DNA of 37,310 nucleotides, taken from a bacterium (lineage in GTDB: Bacteria > Krumholzibacteriota > Krumholzibacteriia > LZORAL124-64-63). Location: NCBI GenBank assembly GCA_018829565.1, contig JAHJTW010000049.1, positions 1 to 37,310 of the forward strand, read 5' to 3'. This document shows, in pieces, positions 8,813 through 16,286 of this stretch; the first letter of the stretch is position 1; every line of letters begins with the position of its first letter. The position numbers and the translations under genes were made by a program. A model generated the notes under the pieces. The model was not told the origin of the DNA and did not search any database. It worked only from the letters and a program-made list of their open reading frames with translations.

Positions 8813-9205
8813 ATGAAAACCTTGACCATTCTATCGGCAGTCCTGGTCCTGGCCACCTTCGGGGGATGCAAGGACGAGGACCCATTCGACGAGGGCGCCG
8901 ACCGCGCCCGCCTCGCGGCCATGGAGGCCGCCATCGACGACTTCATCGGCGAGCCCCTTTGCGGCGATGCGTCCGAATGCCGGGCCGCTCCCTTCGGCGC
9001 CAAGCCCTGCGGCGGCCCCTGGACCTACAAGGTCTTCAACGCCACCGCAGTGGACACCGTCGTCCTGTACGAGATGATCTCCGAGTACGATGCCTACAAC
9101 GAGGTGCTCAACCAGCGGTACGGCTGGAACTCGGACTGCATGTTCGTCGAGGCCCCCGCCCTCGATTGCCTCGACGGCCGCTGCGTCCCCGTGAGTCTGC
9201 CCTGA
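8813..9205 (+). CDS. Small cysteine-rich lipoprotein, function unknown
   Basis: A 130-residue protein with a type II signal peptide: MKTLTILSAV, a hydrophobic core, and the lipobox FGGC with Cys19 as the lipidated residue. The mature part contains six further cysteines (about positions 50, 56, 66, 109, 119, 124), enough for three disulfides. GAGGGGAG precedes the ATG. Its stop codon is one base before the start of the ABC-F gene, so the two are probably co-transcribed and perhaps translationally coupled. I do not recognise the family. The spacing of the cysteines and the Asp/Glu-rich N-terminus suggest a small disulfide-stabilised domain at the cell surface or in the periplasm. Confidence 0.8.
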   Translation: MKTLTILSAVLVLATFGGCKDEDPFDEGADRARLAAMEAAIDDFIGEPLCGDASECRAAPFGAKPCGGPWTYKVFNATAVDTVVLYEMISEYDAYNEVLNQRYGWNSDCMFVEAPALDCLDGRCVPVSLP

Positions 9206-9206
9206 C

Positions 9207-11024
9207 ATGGCCCTCATCGAACTGAAGGACGTCTCCCTGGCCCTGGGCGGTCCCACCGTCCTGGACCGCGTGCACTTCCGGGTGGAGCCGGGGGAGCGCA
9301 TCGCCTTGCTGGGCCGCAACGGGGAGGGCAAGTCGACCCTGCTGCGCCTGCTCTCGGGCGACCTCCAGCCCGACAGCGGGGAGATCCTGCGGCCCCGGAA
9401 GCTGCGCATGGGAGTCCTGCCCCAGGAGGTGCCGTCCGGCCTCGACGGCGCCGTGAAGGACGTCGTGGCCTGCGGCCTGGCCGCCACGTCCGAGGCCGCC
9501 CACGGCGAGACCTGGCAGCTCGACCACCAGGTCGACAAGGTGCTGACCCGCATGGGCCTGGATCCGGAGGCGGTCTTCTCCCACCTGTCCCAGGGCAACC
9601 GCCGCCGCGCCCTGCTGGCCCGCGCCCTGGTCGGCGATCCCGACGTCCTGCTGCTCGACGAACCGACCAACCACCTGGACATCGACGCCATCGCCTGGCT
9701 GGAAGGCGAACTCCAGCGGTTCACCGGCACCCTGTTCTTCGTGACCCACGACCGCGCCTTCCTGCGGGGAGTCGCCGGCCGCATCATCGAACTGGACCGC
9801 GGCCGCCTGCGCGACTGGACCTGCGACTACGACACCTTCCTTGCGCGCCGCGAAGAGCTGCTGCGCACCGAACAGGCCCAGTGGGCCGAATTCGACCGCC
9901 GCCTCGCCGAGGAGGAGGTCTGGATCCGCCAGGGCGTGCGCGAACGCCGCACCCGCAACCAGGGCCGGGTCCGCCGCCTGCTGGAGATGCGCGAGGAGCG
10001 GCGGGTGCGCCGCGCCCAGACCGGCGAAGCCGATTTCCAGATCCAGGATGCCGATCGCAGCGGACGGCTGGTCGTCCGCATCCGCAACCTGGAGTTCGCC
10101 TGGGGCGACCGGACCATGGTCCGGGACTTCAGCACCATGATCATGCGAGGGGACAAGGTCGGCATCCTGGGTCCCAACGGGTCGGGCAAGACCACCTTGC
10201 TGCGCCTGCTGCTGGGGGAACTGCAGCCCTCCGCGGGATCGGTGCAGCTGGGGAGCAACCTGCGGATCGCCTACTTCGACCAGCAGCGCGAACAGCTCGA
10301 CGAGACCCGCACCGTCCAGGAGAACGTGGCCGAGAGCGGCGGCGACAGCATCTCCTTCGGCGGCCGGAGCCTCCACGTGATCACCTACCTGCAGAAGTTC
10401 CTGTTCACCCCCGACCGCGCCCGCAGCCCCATCACCCACCTGTCCGGAGGCGAGCGCAACCGCCTGCTGCTCGCCCGCCTGTTCACGCGCCCGGCCAACC
10501 TCCTGGTGCTCGACGAGCCCACCAACGACCTCGACCTCGAGACCCTCGACCTGCTCGAGGACCTGCTGATGGAGTTCGACGGGACCCTGCTGCTGGTCAG
10601 CCACGACCGCGACTTCCTGGACAACGTGACCACCAGCACCCTGGCCCTCGAGGGGGACGGCCGCATCACCGAGACCGTGGGCGGCTACAGCGACTGGGCC
10701 CGGGTCTCGGTGGCGCAGAGGCTGCGGGCCGAGGAGGAGAAGAAGAAGGAGAGGAAGGCCGGCGGGCCCCGGCCGGCCGCCGCCGCGCCCGCAGCGCGTC
10801 CCCGGAAGCTGACCTTCAAGGAGCAGCGCGAACTCGAAGGCCTGCCCCTGCGGATCGAGGAGCTCGAGACCGAGCAGTCCGACCTCCACGGCAGGCTCGC
10901 CGATCCGGCCCTGTACCGCGGGGAACCGGCCCGGGTGGCCGACCTGAAATCCCGGCTGGATGCCATCGTCGCCGAGCTGCCGCCCCTCTACGCCCGGTGG
11001 GAAGAGCTCGAAGCCCTGCGCTGA
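9207..11024 (+). CDS. uup: ABC-F family ATPase, Uup type
   Basis: Cytosolic twin-ATPase protein without membrane segments. ABC-F proteins act on the ribosome, and Uup in particular is linked to translation or ribosome biogenesis and DNA-related phenotypes. In the 605 residues, NBD1 has Walker A GRNGEGKST (36-44) and Walker B LLLDEPTNHLD (near 148-158). NBD2 has Walker A GPNGSGKTT (322-330), signature LSGGERNRLLLARL and Walker B LLVLDEPTNDLD. A charged interdomain linker (~210-290, Arg/Glu-rich) separates them. The C-terminal ~80 residues form a predicted coiled coil after an Ala/Lys/Pro-rich linker, the hallmark of Uup. The NBD1 signature is LSQGNRRRALLARAL instead of LSGG. First in line with yaaA and uspA downstream (13-bp gap). 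Confidence 0.9.
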   Translation: MALIELKDVSLALGGPTVLDRVHFRVEPGERIALLGRNGEGKSTLLRLLSGDLQPDSGEILRPRKLRMGVLPQEVPSGLDGAVKDVVACGLAATSEAAHGETWQLDHQVDKVLTRMGLDPEAVFSHLSQGNRRRALLARALVGDPDVLLLDEPTNHLDIDAIAWLEGELQRFTGTLFFVTHDRAFLRGVAGRIIELDRGRLRDWTCDYDTFLARREELLRTEQAQWAEFDRRLAEEEVWIRQGVRERRTRNQGRVRRLLEMREERRVRRAQTGEADFQIQDADRSGRLVVRIRNLEFAWGDRTMVRDFSTMIMRGDKVGILGPNGSGKTTLLRLLLGELQPSAGSVQLGSNLRIAYFDQQREQLDETRTVQENVAESGGDSISFGGRSLHVITYLQKFLFTPDRARSPITHLSGGERNRLLLARLFTRPANLLVLDEPTNDLDLETLDLLEDLLMEFDGTLLLVSHDRDFLDNVTTSTLALEGDGRITETVGGYSDWARVSVAQRLRAEEEKKKERKAGGPRPAAAAPAARPRKLTFKEQRELEGLPLRIEELETEQSDLHGRLADPALYRGEPARVADLKSRLDAIVAELPPLYARWEELEALR

Positions 11025-11037
11025 CCGGGGAGCCGCC

Positions 11038-11808
11038 ATGAAGATCCTGCTGAACTCCACCAAGACCATGGACCCGACGGCCGCAGCCTCCGTCCGGTTC
11101 ACGCCCACCTCGCCCGCCTGCGCCGACCGGGCCGCCGTGCTCGCCACCGCCCTGAAGGCCCTGGGGCCCGCCCGGCTGAAGAAGGATCTGGCGCTGAGCG
11201 ACAACCTGCTGCCCGCTGCCAGGACCGATATCGCGATGTGGGGAGAGAAGGGCCGCCCTGCCGCCGCCTCCCTGTTCGCCTTCACGGGTCTGGTCTACAA
11301 GCACCTCGATGCGCCTTCGTTGACCTCCGCCCAGCTTCGCGACGCCCAGAAACACCTGCGCATCCTGTCCGGACTCTACGGATACCTGCGTCCGTTCGAC
11401 CTGATCGAGGCGTACCGCCTGGAGATGGGCGCGCGCTGGTCTCCCCCGGGGGCGAAGAACCTCGTCGCATACTGGCGGGACGTCCTGACCTCCGCCCTCG
11501 ACGCGGACCTGAAACGCGGTGAGCCCGTCATCGACCTGTGCGCCCAGGAATACATGAAGGCCGTCGACACCGGGGCGCTCCGGGGCCCGGTCATCTCTCC
11601 CGTGTTCAAGGAGACGCGTCCGGACGGTTCCTTCAAGACCGCTCCGGTCCACGCCAAGATGGCGAGAGGGGCGATGGCGAGGTTCATTGTGACCGAAGGG
11701 GCGAAGGCCCCATCCGACCTGCTCGGGTTCCACGCCTACGGGTGGGAGGCCGCGAGCGAACCGCCCGCCGCGGGCCCCTGGCTGTTCACGAGGCCGGCGA
11801 CGGGCTGA
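11038..11808 (+). CDS. yaaA: YaaA-like peroxide stress protein (DUF328)
   Basis: 256-residue member of the YaaA family. The E. coli protein lowers intracellular free iron and protects DNA during hydrogen peroxide stress. Diagnostic segments are MKILLNSTKTM at the start, LSGLYGYLRPFDLIEAYRLE around residues 112-131, LCAQEYMKAVD and MARGAMARFIV. The start is the ATG at 11038, preceded by GGAG, since upstream codons in the frame overlap uup. It follows uup by 13 bp and precedes a UspA gene by 31 bp, so a stress-response operon is likely. The stop is immediately followed by a short inverted repeat, TCCGG TGAT CCGGA (11809-11822). Confidence 0.9.
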   Translation: MKILLNSTKTMDPTAAASVRFTPTSPACADRAAVLATALKALGPARLKKDLALSDNLLPAARTDIAMWGEKGRPAAASLFAFTGLVYKHLDAPSLTSAQLRDAQKHLRILSGLYGYLRPFDLIEAYRLEMGARWSPPGAKNLVAYWRDVLTSALDADLKRGEPVIDLCAQEYMKAVDTGALRGPVISPVFKETRPDGSFKTAPVHAKMARGAMARFIVTEGAKAPSDLLGFHAYGWEAASEPPAAGPWLFTRPATG

Positions 11809-11839
11809 TCCGGTGATCCGGAAGCCGGGAGGACCCCTC

Positions 11840-12283
11840 ATGAAGATCCTGGTCGCGATCGACTTCTCCGATGCCTCCGAATCCGTCGTGGCCCGGGCCT
11901 CCGCCCTGGCCGGACCCCTGGACGCCGAGGTCTGGCTGATCCACGTCGCCGAGCCCGATCCCGACTTCGTGGGATTCGCGGCCGGGCCGCAGTTCAAGCG
12001 CGACCTGGTCGCCGAGGACCTGCACAGGGATCACGCCGCCCTCGAGGAGATGGCTGCAGGCGTTCGGGAGGGCGGAATCCCCTGCACGCCCCTCCTCATC
12101 CAGGGTCCGACGGTGGAGAAGATCCTCGCCGAGGCCGACAAGCTCGCCGTGGACCTGATCGTGATCGGCTCCCACGGCAAGGGCGCCTTCAAGCAGATGC
12201 TCTTCGGCAGCGTGAGCCAGGGCATCCTCCAGGGTGCCGGGGTGCCCGTGGTGGTCGTGCCGACCCGACACCCCGGCCGGTGA
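11840..12283 (+). CDS. Universal stress protein (UspA family)
   Basis: 147-residue single-domain Usp protein. MKILVAIDFSDASE opens the fold, and the C-terminal signature GSHGKGAFKQMLFGSVSQGIL is a full G-2x-G-9x-G-S ATP-binding motif. The copy at 7180 instead has Ser in the first position. The start at 11840 is supported by GGGAGGA seven or so bases upstream; the frame can extend to 11813 but without a better site. It is last in the lipoprotein-uup-yaaA-uspA cluster. The next gene downstream has its own promoter-like sequence, so the cluster probably ends here. Confidence 0.93.
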   Translation: MKILVAIDFSDASESVVARASALAGPLDAEVWLIHVAEPDPDFVGFAAGPQFKRDLVAEDLHRDHAALEEMAAGVREGGIPCTPLLIQGPTVEKILAEADKLAVDLIVIGSHGKGAFKQMLFGSVSQGILQGAGVPVVVVPTRHPGR

Positions 12284-12318
12284 GCCTCACCAAGGCGGGG
12301 ACGCACGCGGGCGGGACA

Positions 12319-12347
12319 TTGAACCCCGCCGGCCGTTCCCGTATCAT
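12319..12347 (+). promoter_or_regulatory. Putative sigma70-type promoter of the metalloprotease gene
   Basis: TTGAAC (12319-12324), a 17-bp spacer and TATCAT (12342-12347) give the best promoter match in the window. It lies about 80 bp before the TTG start at 12428. Confidence 0.5.
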
Positions 12348-12427
12348 CATGGGGGCGCACCGGACCCTTCGCCCACGCATCCCGCGGGTTCCGGGCCCCC
12401 GCCGACCACCTGAGAGGAGGGGATTCC

Positions 12428-14764
12428 TTGCCTCCGGCCGCCCTCCGGTCAACCTGGCCCCTGCTCCTGCTGCTCCTGGCAACCGGCGGCGCATTCCTGT
12501 CCTCATGCCAGGACGATCCCGCCGCCCCGGGCATCATCCCTCCCCCATCCGGCCGGATCCTGATCGATAGCTCCCCGGACACCGTCGCGGTCCCCTGGTC
12601 CCTCATGCTGCCCGATTCGACCGTCATCACCGCCGCAGGGGACACCCTGCTCGCGGCGATGCCCTGCGGGACCTACGCCCTCACCTGGCTGGAACTCGAG
12701 GGCTGGCTGGCTCCCAGCCCCGCCGCCTTCGTCGATTCCCTCGCCGACGGGGCCGACCTCCTGTTCACCGGGGAATTCGTGGTCCGTCCTCCCTCGGGCA
12801 CCATCGAGATCCTCTACTATCCCTTCGAGCTGCTGCCGGCCTGGACCCTCGGCGGTCCCGACGGTCCCCTGTTCGAGAGCGCAGGGGACACCCTGCTCCC
12901 GGACATGCCGGTCGGCGACTACTACCTGTTCATCCAGGACCTGGACGGATGGGACCTGCAGGGATTGCCGGTGAGGACCGGGACCCTGCAGGAGGGCCGG
13001 ACCCTGACCTTCGGTTTTTCCTTCAGGGTGGCGCCTCCGCCCCGGACCGCCCCCATCAAGATCGACACCCGGCCCGACTTCATCGACATTCCCTGGCACA
13101 TCGAAGGTCCCGACGACCTGGTGCTCGACGGCCTCAACGACGCCTTCTTCCCCGAGATGGTCACCGGCGTCTACTACGTGACCTGGGGCGAGGTGCACGG
13201 TTACCTGCCTCCCTACACGGGCACCTACCCCTTCCTGCTGAGACCCAACATCCAGCTGAACCTCCCCGGATGGTACGAGGAGGATCCGCTGGACTGGAGC
13301 GACATCGTCATCGACCCTGACCCCGACGAGGCCCAGGCCCCCTGGATCCTGACCGGGCCCGACGCCTTCCACGAGGAGGGAAGCGGAGACGCCGTCCTGG
13401 AGCACTTCCTGGACGGGGGCGAGTACACCATCGTCTGGGGCGAGGTCCCCGACATGGCCACTCCCGTGCCCCCCACCGGGACCGCAACGGTGACCGGCCT
13501 GCAGGATCTGGTGTTCCACGGCGACTACATCCCCGTCATTCCCTTGCCCGTGCCGGGGATCACGGTCGGACCGGGTCCGCAACTCGGGGAGATCACCCTG
13601 GAGTGGCAGTCCCTCCACGCCTCGTATCATCCCATCGTGGAATACCGGACGGCCTTCAGCACGGCCGGTCCGATCACCGGGGAGAACTGGGACGCCGCAG
13701 TCCCCCTGGAGATCCTACCCCACACCGGACCGGGCATGAGCTTTTCCGCCGACTATTCCGTCCCCGAGCACGGCCTGGTTCCCGGCGCCATGACCTGGTT
13801 CATGGTCCGGGCGGTGGACGACCACGGCAACCTGTCCACCATCGAAGGGGAGCATGCGCAATTGGTGCCCATGACCGTTCCGGTCTTCGGCCGGATCACG
13901 GGAATCGGCGGCGAGCCGCTGGCGGGCATCCCGGTGGAGATCGGGCTGGACGGCGCATCCCTGGGCCGGATGGCGACGGACGCCGACGGGGCCTTCCGGT
14001 TCGAGGCGGTCCGCAACATCGACGCGATCGCCGTCGGGACCCGGGCGGCCGAGGTCGACCCGGGGGTCTGGTACGACCACGTCATCGCGCCCCGCCTGTG
14101 GGACGGCGCGACCCCCGCCGACATCACCCTCATCCCCCGTTATCCCATCGACCCGGTCTGCAGCAACTATTCCGGGGAGTTCCTCAACTACCTGCGGACC
14201 ATGACCAAGACCGTCCACCCCACCGGCAACCGGCCCGACCTGCGCCTCTACCGCTGGGACACCTTTCCCCTGAGGGTCCACGTGCCCGGCCACGTCAACG
14301 AGGCCGGCATCGATCTGGCGGAACTCTGCAGGGGGATGGTCGATCTGTGGAACACCACCATGGAGGCGTCGCTGTTCGTCCTCGTCGATGAACCCGGCGC
14401 CGCGGACGTCCTCTTCCGCTTCGGCGACGATCTGCCGACCCTCAACGGTCAGGTCTCCATCCTGGCGCCGGGGGGCGGCTACACCGTCGGCGACGTGGTG
14501 CCCGAAAGGATGGAGGTCTACATCAACCGGACCATGGCCGTCGTCCAGCGCATCCAGGAGGTGGCCCTGCACGAGCTCGGACACGTCCTGGGCGTGGCCG
14601 ATCATTCCCTGTGCTCGGAGGCCGGCTACCTGATGTACATCAGCTCATCCGGCGCCCTGGACAACGGTCCCGGGAATGCGATCCATCCCGACGAGCGGAA
14701 TCTCATCCGCACCATCCTCAGCCTGCCCCAGGGCACGGACATGGGCGGGTACCGGATCGACTGA
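12428..14764 (+). CDS. Multidomain surface lipoprotein with PEGA-like repeats, FnIII, carboxypeptidase-regulatory-like domain and metzincin zinc-protease domain
   Basis: 778-residue predicted lipoprotein. The start is TTG at 12428, supported by AGGAGGGG just upstream. The signal peptide ends in LSSC (Cys near residue 27). Four related ~80-residue PEGA-like beta modules follow (about 41-375), each with a pattern such as GDTLLxxMPxGxY or VTGVYYVTWGEV. Next comes a fibronectin-III-like module (about 380-485, ITLEWQS, MTWFMVRAVDDHGN). A carboxypeptidase-regulatory-like module follows (about 486-560, GRITGIGGEPLAGIPVEI, DADGAFRFEAV). The final ~190 residues hold HELGHVLGVAD (715-725), the HExxHxxGxxD zinc site of metzincins, and a Met-turn-like YLMY. 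This predicts a surface-anchored matrixin-like protease. The substrate is unknown, and no propeptide switch is obvious. Confidence 0.85.
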   Translation: MPPAALRSTWPLLLLLLATGGAFLSSCQDDPAAPGIIPPPSGRILIDSSPDTVAVPWSLMLPDSTVITAAGDTLLAAMPCGTYALTWLELEGWLAPSPAAFVDSLADGADLLFTGEFVVRPPSGTIEILYYPFELLPAWTLGGPDGPLFESAGDTLLPDMPVGDYYLFIQDLDGWDLQGLPVRTGTLQEGRTLTFGFSFRVAPPPRTAPIKIDTRPDFIDIPWHIEGPDDLVLDGLNDAFFPEMVTGVYYVTWGEVHGYLPPYTGTYPFLLRPNIQLNLPGWYEEDPLDWSDIVIDPDPDEAQAPWILTGPDAFHEEGSGDAVLEHFLDGGEYTIVWGEVPDMATPVPPTGTATVTGLQDLVFHGDYIPVIPLPVPGITVGPGPQLGEITLEWQSLHASYHPIVEYRTAFSTAGPITGENWDAAVPLEILPHTGPGMSFSADYSVPEHGLVPGAMTWFMVRAVDDHGNLSTIEGEHAQLVPMTVPVFGRITGIGGEPLAGIPVEIGLDGASLGRMATDADGAFRFEAVRNIDAIAVGTRAAEVDPGVWYDHVIAPRLWDGATPADITLIPRYPIDPVCSNYSGEFLNYLRTMTKTVHPTGNRPDLRLYRWDTFPLRVHVPGHVNEAGIDLAELCRGMVDLWNTTMEASLFVLVDEPGAADVLFRFGDDLPTLNGQVSILAPGGGYTVGDVVPERMEVYINRTMAVVQRIQEVALHELGHVLGVADHSLCSEAGYLMYISSSGALDNGPGNAIHPDERNLIRTILSLPQGTDMGGYRID

Positions 14765-14846
14765 CCGGCTCTTGATCCCCTGAAACCATCCCCGGCCTTC
14801 CCTCGTCCTATAAGCCACCCCCGACCACACCCTACGGAGGACCGTC

Positions 14847-16076
14847 GTGAACCGCCTGATTTCGACCATCCTGTTCGCTCTGGTCGCAGTCCACTCCTTC
14901 GCCGAACCCGTGATCGTCCGGAACGGCCCGACTCCCGCCCACGGGATCCGCACCCTCCAGCTCGAGGAGATGTGGCGCGCCGGCGGACCCGACGACGAGG
15001 AGAACTTCTTCGGGCTGCTGACCTGGGCCGAGGAGGGGCCCGACGGATTGCTCTACGTCCTGGATGTCCAGCTTTGTCAGGCCAACGTCTACGACCGCGA
15101 GGGCAATCTGGTGCGCACCCTCTTCGGCGAGGGCGACGGGCCCGGCGAGGTGCGCCGCCCCCGCGACCTGGTCATCCTGCCGGACGGGTCCGTCGGCGCG
15201 GTCCAGGAGTTTCCCGGCAAGCTCGTCCGGGTGGACGGGGACAACAATCCCCTGCCCGGAATCACCCCGCGGCTCGGCGACGCCGCCGACGGCGGCTTCG
15301 TGGCCCTGAGCGGCGCCGAGTCCCGCGGCGGGTCCTTCATGATCGCCGGCGTGCAGATCTCCCCCGGCCCCCGCGACGGGACCCAGGAGCGTCACATGTA
15401 CCTGGCCCTGGTGGACGAGGAGGGGGCCATCGGTCCCATCCTCGTCGAGCGGAAGGTGGACTGGGATTTCTCCCATTTCGTCTACGATGAAGCCCTTAAC
15501 CTGCCCAGCTTCTTCTGGGCCAGCGCGGTGGGACCGGACGGGCGCATCTACACCGCCCCGGACCGCGACAGCTACCTCATCCAGGTCTTTGCCCCCGACG
15601 GCTCCCTGGAACGGACCATCGAGAGGGAGTTCACCTCCCGCAAGCGCACCGCAGAGGACAAGGCCTGGATCACCAACCTCATGGACGGCGCCTTCAGCCA
15701 GCTTCCCTTCACCTACGAGCTGAAGATCTGCGACACCGACAGCGACATCCACTGGCTGAACCGCAGTCTGCAGGTCGACGAGGAGGGGTTCCTCTGGGTC
15801 CTGTCCAGCCGCGGGGCCCGCGACCAGGAACCCGGCGTGCTGGCGACCTACGACGTCTTCGCACCCGACGGGTCCTTCGACCGGCAGGTGCGCGTGGCCT
15901 GCGAGGGCGACGCCACCGAGGACGGGGCGTTTCTCATCGGCAAGGATCGGGTCCTGGTGATCAAGGGTTTCGTCGACGCCACCAGCACCATGTTCGGCGG
16001 CACTCCGGCGGGGGAGGAAGGCGGAGACGCCGATCCCATGGAGATCGTCTGCTACCGGATCACCGGCGAGGAATGA
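14847..16076 (+). CDS. Exported 6-bladed beta-propeller protein (NHL-like)
   Basis: 409-residue secreted protein with GTG start at 14847 (GGAGG at suitable distance) and a signal peptide MNRLISTILFALVAVHSFA. The body is built of propeller-blade repeats: GLLYVLDVQLCQANVYDREG, GEGDGPGEVRRPRDLVILPDG, GRIYTAPDRDSYLIQVFAPDG and LWVLSSRG. The D-G-P-G-E motif is typical of the 6-bladed propeller group related to NHL repeats. Family members usually serve as binding scaffolds and no catalytic residues can be assigned. A paralogue with the same layout lies at 29245-30462. Only a -10-like TATAAG is visible upstream, near 14810. Confidence 0.8.
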   Translation: MNRLISTILFALVAVHSFAEPVIVRNGPTPAHGIRTLQLEEMWRAGGPDDEENFFGLLTWAEEGPDGLLYVLDVQLCQANVYDREGNLVRTLFGEGDGPGEVRRPRDLVILPDGSVGAVQEFPGKLVRVDGDNNPLPGITPRLGDAADGGFVALSGAESRGGSFMIAGVQISPGPRDGTQERHMYLALVDEEGAIGPILVERKVDWDFSHFVYDEALNLPSFFWASAVGPDGRIYTAPDRDSYLIQVFAPDGSLERTIEREFTSRKRTAEDKAWITNLMDGAFSQLPFTYELKICDTDSDIHWLNRSLQVDEEGFLWVLSSRGARDQEPGVLATYDVFAPDGSFDRQVRVACEGDATEDGAFLIGKDRVLVIKGFVDATSTMFGGTPAGEEGGDADPMEIVCYRITGEE

Positions 16077-16191
16077 CCAGAAGAGTGATGCCGGTCTGCA
16101 TGATCCGACCTCCGGAAGGTGACCTGGACGACGTTACCCCAAACTACCCGATTGGTCCGGGGTTTGTTCGGTTTCCGTACGCCAACTCTTG

Positions 16192-16221
16192 TTGAACAGT
16201 TTCCCGTGCCTGGGCTACCAT
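16192..16221 (+). promoter_or_regulatory. Putative promoter of the OPT transporter gene
   Basis: TTGAAC (16192-16197), an 18-bp spacer and TACCAT (16216-16221) lie about 65 bp before the ATG at 16287. The -35 is identical to that before the metalloprotease. Confidence 0.4.
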
Positions 16222-16286
16222 GGATCCGTCAATCTCGCCGACTGGTCTTCAACGGGCTCCCCGAGCCATCCCCGGAAGGACGTTCC

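Noticed and set aside
9108-11285. 725-residue minus-strand open frame opposite uup and yaaA
   Set aside because: No recognisable motif; the plus strand has intact ABC-F motifs throughout.
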